From Clostridia bacterium (GTDB lineage Bacteria; Bacillota; Clostridia; Oscillospirales; Acutalibacteraceae): a DNA stretch of 55,330 bases. Positions 15,721-23,972 of the stretch are shown here, piece by piece. Location of the stretch: contig CAAGJJ010000059.1 of the NCBI GenBank assembly GCA_900770165.1, positions 1 to 55,330 on the forward strand. Direction: 5' to 3'. Both the position numbers and the translations under genes were made by a program. How positions within the stretch are numbered: the first letter of the stretch is position 1; the number at the start of each line of letters is the position of its first letter. The notes under the pieces are model-generated. The model ran no database searches. It was not told the DNA's origin and saw nothing but the letters and a program-made list of their open reading frames with translations.

Positions 15721-17589
15721 TTATAATAAAGACAACATTTTTTTCCTACTCTTTTCATTTTTTATATTACTTTTTCTATTTTCTTGGAAATCAATCCATT
15801 TAAAAATCTCATTCATCAAGTCTTTTATTTGCAAATACGATATAACTAAATCAATTAAATTATTTGATGGATTATTTCTTTTTTGCAATATTAAATCTGT
15901 AATTTCTATTTCGTGTATATCCTTCCCATTAATTATTTTTTTCATTTTTTCTATAATTATTTTTTGTTCCTTATCATTTACTTTATGTCTATTTGAAAAA
16001 AGATCATTAAATAATATTAAAATTTTTCTTTCATATGAAATTTTCATATGTTTAGCGGAATTAATTCCCCTAATCAATTTTTCATCATGTATTGATATCG
16101 CCTGATACATTATTTTTAATAATGTTTCTTCAGGATATTGACTAATTTTAATTCTTTCCACAATTGTTTTTATTCCAGATTCCATTATATTATTATTAAA
16201 CCTATCTCCTTCTAATCTGTATAACATGTAAAAGAATTCATCTGCAAGAAAATTTTGAGATCTTATTTCTTTTTCAAAAAATATTTTTTGCTGTTCATCA
16301 GAAACCTGAGTAGCAGTATAATATGCAGCGAAATATGTTTGGAATGATCTATGTGTAAATTTATATTTATTTCCTTCTTCGACAATTAAACAAACAATAT
16401 CCTTAATATCATCGAAAAACATACTTGGTTCTTCTATTAATTTGTTATAATTTAATCTCTCTATACCATTATTTATATAATCACAAACTTCATCTTTACT
16501 AAATTCATACTGTTGTATAAAGTAAGACTGAAAACAAAAATAAGCAAATAAGTCTTTAAATTCTTTTTCACCTAATTTTTTACATTTATAATTTCTAACA
16601 AATACCCCATCTTTGCTTGCATCATGTCTTTTATATAATGCATCATAAGCTGCTTCATAGAAATCTGTCAAATGTTCTGGAATTATATTATTATCGACAA
16701 ATGTAATGTACATCATTGTTAATAATAATGGATTAGATGCAAAATCAATATGTTTTTCAAATAACTCTCGATCCAATAATTCAGAAAATTCTCTAACCTT
16801 GTCGTCTTTCTTTCCAATCTTATTAATTAATTCTACTGCCTGTTCTTTTTGTAATGGAAGCGATTCTACTATAGTATAAGTTTGAAGCTCTTTAAAATCC
16901 ACTCCTTCTTTTCTTGATGATACAATAAATCCATTTTTAGGATACTTATTACTCAACTCTTGAATTAAATTTTCTACTCTATCTCTAATTTCCTCTTTTA
17001 CCTCATCCAAGCCATCAAAAAGCAGCAAATATTTACCTGTTTTTAAGCTATACTCAAATTGATTTTGATCTAATTTCACATCAAATTCTTCTATGCAACT
17101 ATGGATAACCTTGAATAATGAATCAATTTTATCGACATTTGATATTTTTCTTAGCTCTATTAAAACAGGAATATAATTTCCCCTACGCTTTGTATTAACG
17201 AATAAATGTCGCATAATCATTGTCTTCCCCGTTCCGCCACTTCCTAAAATGATAATATTATTGTTAATTTTCATTATATTTTCTACAATTGAGGCAGAAA
17301 TTCTATTACCTTTATAATTCACATAAACATCTACATATATTCCATTTTCTCCTTCTAATGTCCGTGGCTCTGTCATATCTGCTAATGTTTTTACCTTATT
17401 ATATCTAATTTCAGAATTACTTAAATATAAGTTAAATGCTTTATTTGTATCAACGCAATTCTTTCCATACTTCTTACCTATAAAATTAATAACTGCATTC
17501 AAAGCTTTTTCACTTGAATTTTTTGTTATTGTTTTGATTCCTTCATCTATACCTGTCATATAAAAACTCTTTTCTTGTGTTTCGTTCAT
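15721..17589 (-). CDS. NACHT-domain STAND NTPase (bacterial NLR-like, candidate antiphage protein)
   Basis: 622 aa. Short N-terminal domain (1-85), then a NACHT module: Walker A LGSGGTGKT (about 115-123 from this start), Walker B LLLFDGLDEV (188-197), sensor/helical part FASNPLLLTMMYITF, and the winged-helix end KYKFTHRSFQTYFAAYYTA. A roughly 200-aa helical C-terminus follows without LRR-like repeats. Bacterial NACHT proteins of this size include antiphage factors that detect infection and trigger cell death. ATG at 17589 preferred; a TTG at 17598 is in frame but has no ribosome site. It lies among other accessory genes, consistent with a defence role. Effector activity is not evident from sequence. 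Confidence 0.88.
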   Translation of the reverse strand: MNETQEKSFYMTGIDEGIKTITKNSSEKALNAVINFIGKKYGKNCVDTNKAFNLYLSNSEIRYNKVKTLADMTEPRTLEGENGIYVDVYVNYKGNRISASIVENIMKINNNIIILGSGGTGKTMIMRHLFVNTKRRGNYIPVLIELRKISNVDKIDSLFKVIHSCIEEFDVKLDQNQFEYSLKTGKYLLLFDGLDEVKEEIRDRVENLIQELSNKYPKNGFIVSSRKEGVDFKELQTYTIVESLPLQKEQAVELINKIGKKDDKVREFSELLDRELFEKHIDFASNPLLLTMMYITFVDNNIIPEHLTDFYEAAYDALYKRHDASKDGVFVRNYKCKKLGEKEFKDLFAYFCFQSYFIQQYEFSKDEVCDYINNGIERLNYNKLIEEPSMFFDDIKDIVCLIVEEGNKYKFTHRSFQTYFAAYYTATQVSDEQQKIFFEKEIRSQNFLADEFFYMLYRLEGDRFNNNIMESGIKTIVERIKISQYPEETLLKIMYQAISIHDEKLIRGINSAKHMKISYERKILILFNDLFSNRHKVNDKEQKIIIEKMKKIINGKDIHEIEITDLILQKRNNPSNNLIDLVISYLQIKDLMNEIFKWIDFQENRKSNIKNEKSRKKMLSLL

Positions 17590-17690
17590 TATTTCCAATG
17601 ATAAAGTTTCAATTATTCATTAACTTTTTCACTATTTCTAAACAAATAGTATCATTCCACTATATTATTGTCAAATTCCTTCTTTTCATC

Positions 17691-18695
17691 TTAAAACCCC
17701 CCATTCAATCTCCCCATCCTCAAACTCACATCCAGCTTTCTGCACTTCTCCGCGTGCGATACAATACCATTTTCCTCGTCAACAATCTCCTGACAATGGT
17801 TATATATAATATCCTTATATCCAGTGAAATCCTTTATTAGATTAGCTGGTGCGCCCTGCCTTATCAACTGGATGATTGCATATTTTGCCAACGCTGTAGA
17901 TTGGTTTGTTCCTATTAATTCTTTAAGTATGAAAAACATCTTAGTATTATCAAGCTTATCTCTTCGTGGTGCTGAGAAATCAATAAACAAATGTGGATTC
18001 GAATCCTTTCCATCCAGAATTTTCCTGAAGCGCACATAATCATCCATGTCCTTTTTTAATCCATCTGGCATATGAACCTTATAGCCGTTGATAGTAATAG
18101 TTCCATATTGCGAATTATAATCATCCACCATTATCTGTCGCAATGCCTTTATACTCGAACCATAGCAAAGCACCATCTTAGATAACAAAGCTGATATGTA
18201 CCTTGAAAAATCGCCGTCCCATTTACCACTGGAAATATTGTCAAAATCTGCCTGTTCCAACACAGCATTACATTTCTCTATTACCATTCCTGCTTCTTTG
18301 TCAGTCAGCGGTTTAACCTGTTCCTTTTTATTCAGCTTCAGTTTTTCAATCAACGCATTATATTTATTCTTTAAGACGATATCATAAGACTTGTTCTCAA
18401 AATAATCATTATTGCATCCATAGTTAGCACTGATATACTTCAAAAACTCTCTGACACAGGCATAATATATATCTGTTGATGACTTGTATCTTACATTATT
18501 CTGTTCAACATAAAATGTCATTCCCTCAATAAAGTCATCATGTTCCAGTCCTTTAAATATATTCTTGCAGTTATCATTATTCATCTTCTTTTTCTCTATA
18601 AGATATTCCCTGAAGCATGCTATCTTTTTCCTATATGCTGCTTTCGTATCTGGTTGTAATGTGCCCATATAATTCATAATCATTTCATCTAACAT
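17691..18695 (-). CDS. Tyrosine-recombinase-like protein lacking the catalytic set
   Basis: 334 aa. The N-terminus has the core-binding pattern of tyrosine recombinases (TKAAYRKKIACFREYLI). The C-terminus has the fold pattern around ALAKYAIIQLIRQGAPANLI and KDFTGYKDIIYNH, which aligns in layout with HxLRHTFAT-LL-QGA and LGHS-T-Y. However the HxxR pair reads K-Y-A-I, and the GH motif is GY, so catalysis is doubtful. A remnant of its 3' end occurs at 13751-13796. It may be a DNA-binding relic, a partner of an active recombinase, or a divergent enzyme. Start at ATG 18695; a GTG at 18704 is possible. Confidence 0.7.
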   Translation of the reverse strand: MLDEMIMNYMGTLQPDTKAAYRKKIACFREYLIEKKKMNNDNCKNIFKGLEHDDFIEGMTFYVEQNNVRYKSSTDIYYACVREFLKYISANYGCNNDYFENKSYDIVLKNKYNALIEKLKLNKKEQVKPLTDKEAGMVIEKCNAVLEQADFDNISSGKWDGDFSRYISALLSKMVLCYGSSIKALRQIMVDDYNSQYGTITINGYKVHMPDGLKKDMDDYVRFRKILDGKDSNPHLFIDFSAPRRDKLDNTKMFFILKELIGTNQSTALAKYAIIQLIRQGAPANLIKDFTGYKDIIYNHCQEIVDEENGIVSHAEKCRKLDVSLRMGRLNGGF

Positions 18696-18715
18696 AATAT
18701 ACACATCTTTCTTTT

Positions 18716-18774
18716 ATTTCATCGTTAAAAATGCTTTTAAAATAACCAGCCAGATAAATAAAAATCTGGCTGGT
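18716..18774 (-). repeat. Leader/terminator direct repeat A
   Basis: ATTTCATCGTTAAAAAT (18716-18732) followed by the ACCAGCCAGAT hairpin (18745-18774). The same arrangement, with 16 of 17 identities in the first block and a similar hairpin, occurs at 19742-19796. The two copies bracket the dCTP-deaminase-like gene. Confidence 0.55.
18745..18774 (-). terminator. Rho-independent terminator after the dCTP-deaminase-like gene
   Basis: Perfect 11-bp arms ACCAGCCAGAT / ATCTGGCTGGT, 8-nt loop, followed on the minus strand by TATTTT. It lies 43 nt past the stop at 18817. Confidence 0.8.
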
Positions 18775-18816
18775 ATCAGTTCCGCAAAATCTTATCTTTG
18801 TATCAAATGTAACTCA

Positions 18817-19632
18817 CTATAAGCAAACAGCCATCACAACTGTTGCAACAGCAAGCGCAACCAAAACCATTATGTATGCCACCAAAAACTTCTTGTTCTT
18901 GGCCTTATTGATAAATATTAATATTACTCCCATCATAATAACAATACATAATGCCATTGTTAAATTCATTACGACAATATACGAAGTAGATAAATCAGCA
19001 TTAACAAAAGCCTGATAATTAATTGTCAGCATAGCAAAAATAGCAACCATAACTCCCATAAGAGTTAATACATTAGCATATATTCTATGTGCTATATCTT
19101 CAACACTTTCCTTTTCCTTATCTAACTTCTTATGCATCTGCTTCTTATATTCTTCTTCGTAATTCCCTAATCCTCTATAACTTTCCTCTTTCTGGAAAGC
19201 ACTATCTGCCTGCTTATCGTATGTAATATCTGGCTCATCACTTAGTTGCTCAAAAATAATCTGAGCCACTTTCATTCCTTTTGAAATATCAATATAAGAT
19301 GTTGATATATTCTGCACTCTTAAATATGCATAGGTTTCATGTCCCGGCTGATAATGTGGCCCATCAACCTTCAATCCCTGACGCATACGTGAATTCTTCT
19401 CAGCAATTCTTCCCAAAATATCCTTGGAAATCTTTAATTTCTCTTTACTCTTTACAAATACAGTTTCCCCTGGTGATAATTCATAAGAATCATGTCCCTT
19501 GCCATCCACATCATATACTGATTCAATTGTTAAGTCATAAGAAACCCCATTCAAATTATGTTCATCATATCCTGAAACTATTAATTCTCCGTTATTAACA
19601 CGCTTACATATATCCTTATCAACTAAAATCAT
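18817..19632 (-). CDS. dCTP deaminase/dUTPase-fold protein fused to a three-helix membrane domain
   Basis: 271 aa. Residues 1-130 match the dCTP deaminase/dUTPase fold: MILVDKDICKRVNNGELIV, NGVSYDLTIESV, LKISKDILGRIAEKNSRMRQGLKV and KGMKVAQIIFEQL. At the place of the catalytic Glu (TLEL motif in Dcd) it reads YLRVQN (103-108), with Arg105 there, and the R-S-S motif is K-N-S, so deamination is uncertain. After a charged helical linker (155-180) come three membrane helices (about 189-206, 218-240, 249-269). ATG at 19632 aligns with the family start; an in-frame ATG at 19743 lies inside the repeated leader and has no ribosome site. Sensor-effector fusion is an attractive inference: nucleotide binding controlling a membrane domain. 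Confidence 0.82.
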   Translation of the reverse strand: MILVDKDICKRVNNGELIVSGYDEHNLNGVSYDLTIESVYDVDGKGHDSYELSPGETVFVKSKEKLKISKDILGRIAEKNSRMRQGLKVDGPHYQPGHETYAYLRVQNISTSYIDISKGMKVAQIIFEQLSDEPDITYDKQADSAFQKEESYRGLGNYEEEYKKQMHKKLDKEKESVEDIAHRIYANVLTLMGVMVAIFAMLTINYQAFVNADLSTSYIVVMNLTMALCIVIMMGVILIFINKAKNKKFLVAYIMVLVALAVATVVMAVCL

Positions 19633-19741
19633 ATATTCACCAGCTTTCTTTTTTATTAATATATCACTGTCAAATGCAAAATACAATAATACTGTTGCAA
19701 AATTATTATTTCTCTCAACATAATATCCCCAGTTTTTTCTC

Positions 19742-19796
19742 ATTTCATCGTCAAAAATTACCAGCCAGATTTTCTCCTGTCTGACTGGTAATTTTT
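19742..19796 (-). repeat. Leader/terminator direct repeat B
   Basis: ATTTCATCGTCAAAAAT (19742-19758) plus hairpin, homologous to repeat A at 18716-18774. Together the copies delimit a roughly 1-kb gene cassette. Confidence 0.55.
19753..19796 (-). terminator. Terminator after the secreted papain-like protease gene
   Basis: 17-bp arms beginning AAAAATTACCAG and ending CTGGTAATTTTT with one mismatch, 10-nt loop and a U-rich end on the minus strand. It lies 17 nt past the stop at 19813. Confidence 0.85.
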
Positions 19797-19812
19797 ATAT
19801 GCATATATTATT

Positions 19813-22800
19813 TTAAGCCGTTCTTCCTTCATTCTTTCCATAAAACATATAATGTGTATAATACTGTCTTATATTATCTCCATATGCATATCTTAAATCT
19901 GCATAATTTTCTTTATATTTATACACATTAAATGTTTCATTTCCCTGACGGCCTTCATCTATTCCGTAATTTGCAAAGTGCCATAATGCTTTTTCTTCAT
20001 TTTCTCCATATGCAGCTTTTAAATCTGCATATGTATTCAAATAATATTTAGCATTAAATACTGATGTATAATCCGTTCCATTATATACATACTTATAACA
20101 TGCATTCACTTCCTGATTTGATGTTATACAGCTATAATCTTTATCCCAGCCAGTAAAATATACCTTACTTCCTATATTTGATGGTGCTGTCGCACTATGT
20201 CCATATTCTACCGTCTCCGTCTTTACTGTTTGTCCATTCACCTTAAATGTTACGGTATAAGCTGTACTTATCTTCTCTGCCGTTCTTCCTTCGTTCTTTC
20301 CATAAAACATATAATGCGTATAATACTGTCTTATATTATTTCCATATGCAGCCTGCAAATCTGCATATTTTCCCTTATATGTATATACATTAAATGCTTT
20401 ATTTCCCTGACGACCTTCATCTATTCCGTAATTTGCAAAATGCCACAATGCTTTTTCTTCATCTTCTCCATATGCGGCTTTTAAATCTGCATATTTATTA
20501 AGATAATAACTTGCATTGAATACTGATGTATAATCTGCCCCATCGTATATATACTTATATTCTGCATTCACTTCAAGATTTTTTGTTATACAGCTATAAT
20601 CTTTATCCCATCCTGTAAAATATCGTTTGCTTCCTATATTTGATGGAGCTGTTGCACCATGACCGTATTCTACTGTCTCTGTCTTTACTGTTTGTCCATT
20701 TACTTTAAATGTTACTGTATATACTGTACTTATCTTCTCTGCCGTTCTTCCTTCATTCTTTCCATAATACATATAATGTGTATAATACTGTCTTATATTA
20801 TTTCCATATGCGGCCTGCAAATCTGCGTATTTTCCCTTATATGTATATACATTAAATGATTTATTTCCCTGACGGTCTTCATCTATTCCGTAATTTGCAA
20901 AGTGCCATAATGCTTTTTCTTCATCTTCTCCATATGCAGCTTTTAAATCTGCATATGTATCAAGATAATACTCGGCATCAAACACATCAGAATAATCGAC
21001 ACCATTATATTCTGTAACCTTATATACTGCATTCACTACCAAATCAGATGTTACATTAGAAAAATCCTTGTCCCATCTTCTAAAATTTTTCTCGTTTTCA
21101 ATGGTAACTGGAGCAACCGCGGCATCTCCTTCATTTACCTTTTGGGTACTTACTACTGTACTACCCTTCATAAATTTAACAGTATATGATTTAACAACTG
21201 GCGCAGTAATTTGCACTGACTTTACCGCAGATGCTTCTGATAATACATTATTGACATTATATGCAACAACCTTATAGTAATATATTTTACCACTTAAAAC
21301 TGTTTGATCCGAATATGAATTAGCGTTACCTTTATATACAACTGAATATCCTGAATCTGATTTTTCACTCCTATACAGTTCATATCCTATCGCACCATCT
21401 ACTGTTGACCATGTAATATCAGCTTTATTAGTCCCAGTCTGCTCTACTTTCTGTAAAACAGGAGCATCAATATTCTCATTTTCCACATTATTAGTAAATG
21501 CCTTAATACAATAATTAACATTTATTCCTTTATAACCTGGTATGTTAGTATCATAGAATGTCTTAAATTCAGAACTCATTCCCTGTTTCGAAAAGAAACT
21601 CTGATCATCATCTGTAACATTAACTGAATCAGCTCCTACGCCAACATACTGATTACTAATTGAATTTTCCATTATTGTATTTTTATCAAAACTAACAACA
21701 ATTGAAATAACATCCCCTGCATCAACAATTATTTCATCTGATATATCTACAGTATAATAACCAGCATATGATGTTGTTCCATTAATAGAAGTCAACAATT
21801 CTCCACTATCAGGATTATATCTCAATGTAGTATCACTTGTATTTGGCTGCTTCGTCTTAGTAGGATTCTTATAAATATTAATTTCATAATTTCTCTGTAC
21901 ATCTCTTGTTGCAAAAGAAACAGCACTAAGCTGCTGTCTTTCATTTCCACTTACCTTAAATATATTAGCATATGACTGACCTACCATATATGGACTATAT
22001 GACCCACCAAATGTAGTACTTCCATCATATTGATAATTGTTATCATATGTATTCTTAGGTGCTATCTCATATACAGTTGCATTTTTGGCATTTATAGATA
22101 AATCACAATATGAAATCCAGGTATACCCCTCAAACATCATATTAGTACCCCAACTGTTTTTTACAAGCCATGCACCATTAGTATCTGGTGTATGAGCAAC
22201 GCCATTGGTATCTGTCACAGTAAAATAATTTTTATCAAAGTTATCATCCCATCCTATAAGCGCAACATTGTGGTTTATAACTTTATTTTCATAGTCATAT
22301 GAATACTTACCATATCTATCTTTATCTGAATAATACTTTGTTTCAGCATTATATGATACAGTCACTGCACCATTATCAATAACAGCCCGCTTCACTGATT
22401 GTGTATCAGTCATTTTAATATATTTCTGTCCAACTAATATATATTCAACATCATCTAATCTGAATGTGTAATCTGCCGGTAAATATATTCCCTCATGTCC
22501 TTCCTGCTGATTCACTATAGATGCCCACTTACTTAAAGTCTTAAATGCATAATTATCATTTCCTCCACCTTTAAGACAGGCTTCCATTGAAGACGAGGAA
22601 TTAATAGTTGTAACATCTCCTGTTGAATTCCCAAGCTTATCAACATATTGTGTATCATCAAATGTCATATACGCCAATGCATATTCATCTAAATCAATAT
22701 CTGATGCCGATGATACTATACCATGTGATAAAGCATAAGATTCCATAGCAGCAGTTGCTGCATACGCCCAACATGTACCAAAGCCCCCCTGATACTTCAC

Positions 22801-23067
22801 GCTTGTAACATATCCTTTTGTTCTAGAATCATACTGCGTCGGGAGTTGTGATGCCTTAACCAAATAATTGTCCGACTCATTATATTCCTCTATACTTGGT
22901 GCAACATATCCATCTTCTGTATTGTTCATAAGTGGATGTTCAATTTTGATATCATCTATGCCATTATCTGCACTATGTGCATAAACAGGCATTTTGCTAG
23001 TACTTAATAATGATATTGTCATCGCAAATGTCAATGCAATTGACGCAATTATTTTATTTTTTTTCAT
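19813..23067 (-). CDS. Secreted papain-like (C1) cysteine protease with fibronectin III and long C-terminal repeats
   Basis: 1084 aa. Signal peptide at 1-31 (MKKNKIIASIALTFAMTISL ... VYAHS). The papain-like domain has Gln93 and Cys99 in YQGGFGTCWAYAATAAMES, His in NHNVALIGWDD (about 270) and Asn in VKNSWG (about 305), a full catalytic set. A lectin-like/beta domain follows, then one fibronectin III domain (about 540-620). The C-terminus has about three 154-residue units combining a beta-grasp InlB B-type repeat (GHGATAPSNIG, TGWDKDYS) with KYADLQAAYG modules likely for surface attachment. No LPXTG motif. Start at 23067, with AGAAGGGA upstream; a TTG-type extension to 23094 lacks support. Surface proteolysis or adhesion is inferred. 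Confidence 0.9.
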   Translation of the reverse strand: MKKNKIIASIALTFAMTISLLSTSKMPVYAHSADNGIDDIKIEHPLMNNTEDGYVAPSIEEYNESDNYLVKASQLPTQYDSRTKGYVTSVKYQGGFGTCWAYAATAAMESYALSHGIVSSASDIDLDEYALAYMTFDDTQYVDKLGNSTGDVTTINSSSSMEACLKGGGNDNYAFKTLSKWASIVNQQEGHEGIYLPADYTFRLDDVEYILVGQKYIKMTDTQSVKRAVIDNGAVTVSYNAETKYYSDKDRYGKYSYDYENKVINHNVALIGWDDNFDKNYFTVTDTNGVAHTPDTNGAWLVKNSWGTNMMFEGYTWISYCDLSINAKNATVYEIAPKNTYDNNYQYDGSTTFGGSYSPYMVGQSYANIFKVSGNERQQLSAVSFATRDVQRNYEINIYKNPTKTKQPNTSDTTLRYNPDSGELLTSINGTTSYAGYYTVDISDEIIVDAGDVISIVVSFDKNTIMENSISNQYVGVGADSVNVTDDDQSFFSKQGMSSEFKTFYDTNIPGYKGINVNYCIKAFTNNVENENIDAPVLQKVEQTGTNKADITWSTVDGAIGYELYRSEKSDSGYSVVYKGNANSYSDQTVLSGKIYYYKVVAYNVNNVLSEASAVKSVQITAPVVKSYTVKFMKGSTVVSTQKVNEGDAAVAPVTIENEKNFRRWDKDFSNVTSDLVVNAVYKVTEYNGVDYSDVFDAEYYLDTYADLKAAYGEDEEKALWHFANYGIDEDRQGNKSFNVYTYKGKYADLQAAYGNNIRQYYTHYMYYGKNEGRTAEKISTVYTVTFKVNGQTVKTETVEYGHGATAPSNIGSKRYFTGWDKDYSCITKNLEVNAEYKYIYDGADYTSVFNASYYLNKYADLKAAYGEDEEKALWHFANYGIDEGRQGNKAFNVYTYKGKYADLQAAYGNNIRQYYTHYMFYGKNEGRTAEKISTAYTVTFKVNGQTVKTETVEYGHSATAPSNIGSKVYFTGWDKDYSCITSNQEVNACYKYVYNGTDYTSVFNAKYYLNTYADLKAAYGENEEKALWHFANYGIDEGRQGNETFNVYKYKENYADLRYAYGDNIRQYYTHYMFYGKNEGRTA
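19817..21010 (-). repeat. 462-bp in-frame tandem repeat in the protease gene
   Basis: Units begin with GCCGTTCTTCC at 19817, 20279 and 20741, so the period is 462 bp (154 codons). The third unit is partial. Near-identity of neighbouring units favours copy-number change by recombination. Confidence 0.8.
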
Positions 23068-23140
23068 AAGTATCAAATCCCTTCTGTAAAACAATAATTT
23101 TCGCAGCTTATTAACTAAAGTACCGTATTACCAATTTCTT

Positions 23141-23266
23141 CTTTATGATTGCTATATTTTCTCTCAAATTCTCATTTAAAGACTTTGCCTTTTCCATCAT
23201 CTACATAGCAAAATACCATTCTAACTATATATAAATTAGCTTTTCTTAATTCATATGTGTACATTC
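23141..23266 (-). pseudogene. Decayed 5' fragment of a DUF4012 gene
   Basis: Matches the start of the intact DUF4012 gene (about 6880-7080): shared blocks include TTTAAAGACTTTGCCTTT, CTAACTATATAT and ATTCAT-TGTGTAC just before the start codon. About 60 bp corresponding to 6957-7017 are deleted. It abuts the stop of araD at 23277. It cannot encode a product. It marks the right edge of the accessory block. Confidence 0.78.
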
Positions 23267-23276
23267 GTTATCACAT

Positions 23277-23972
23277 TTATTTCTGCCCATAATAAGCATT
23301 AACTCCATGTTTCCTTTTATAATGTTTATCAAGGATATAATCCTGCATCTTAGCCTTAGGATTTAAACTAAGTGTTTTTAAATCCATTTCTGCAACTTTT
23401 TCCATAACAACCGCATTATATACTGCATTATCCGGGCTATCACCCCACGCAAATGGACCATGATTTTTCACAACAATCCCTGGCACATCTAATGGATTAA
23501 TATTTCTATTTTCTATTGTTTCTACAATTACTTTTCCTGTATTTAATTCGTAATCAGCCTCCACTTCTTCCTTTGTAAGTTCTCTAGTGCATGGAATATC
23601 GCCATAAAAATAATCTGCATGTGTTGTACCAAGCGCTGGAATATCAATTCCTGCTTGTGCAAATGCTACTGCGTTAGTAGAATGTGTATGAACAATTCCG
23701 TTTATTTGAAAATATTTTCTATACAATTCAAGATGTGTTTTTGTATCAGAAGATGGATTCCATCTTCCTTCTACTCTTTTACCACTTTTAACACTAACAA
23801 CAACCATATCTTCTGGATGCATAACATCATACTTAATACCTGAAGGTTTAATAACCATATACTTTCTATCTTTTGAAATACCTGATACATTACCCCAAGT
23901 ATAAATAACTACACCTCTTGCAACCAGTTCCAAATTAGCATCACAAACAATTTTTTTTAGTTCTTCTAACAT
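23277..23972 (-). CDS. araD: L-ribulose-5-phosphate 4-epimerase (class II aldolase family)
   Basis: 231 aa, the same length as E. coli AraD. It interconverts L-ribulose-5-phosphate and D-xylulose-5-phosphate using a divalent metal. Metal ligands His95 and His97 (IVHTHSTN) and His171 (VKNHGPFAWG), plus catalytic Asp120 (THADYFYGD), fall at the classical AraD numbers. The C-terminal NAYYGQK also fits. It overlaps the SDR gene by 7 nt and is the last gene of the capsule operon rather than of an arabinose operon. This suggests it supplies a pentulose phosphate for a CDP-pentitol precursor; that use is inference. Confidence 0.9.
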   Translation of the reverse strand: MLEELKKIVCDANLELVARGVVIYTWGNVSGISKDRKYMVIKPSGIKYDVMHPEDMVVVSVKSGKRVEGRWNPSSDTKTHLELYRKYFQINGIVHTHSTNAVAFAQAGIDIPALGTTHADYFYGDIPCTRELTKEEVEADYELNTGKVIVETIENRNINPLDVPGIVVKNHGPFAWGDSPDNAVYNAVVMEKVAEMDLKTLSLNPKAKMQDYILDKHYKRKHGVNAYYGQK

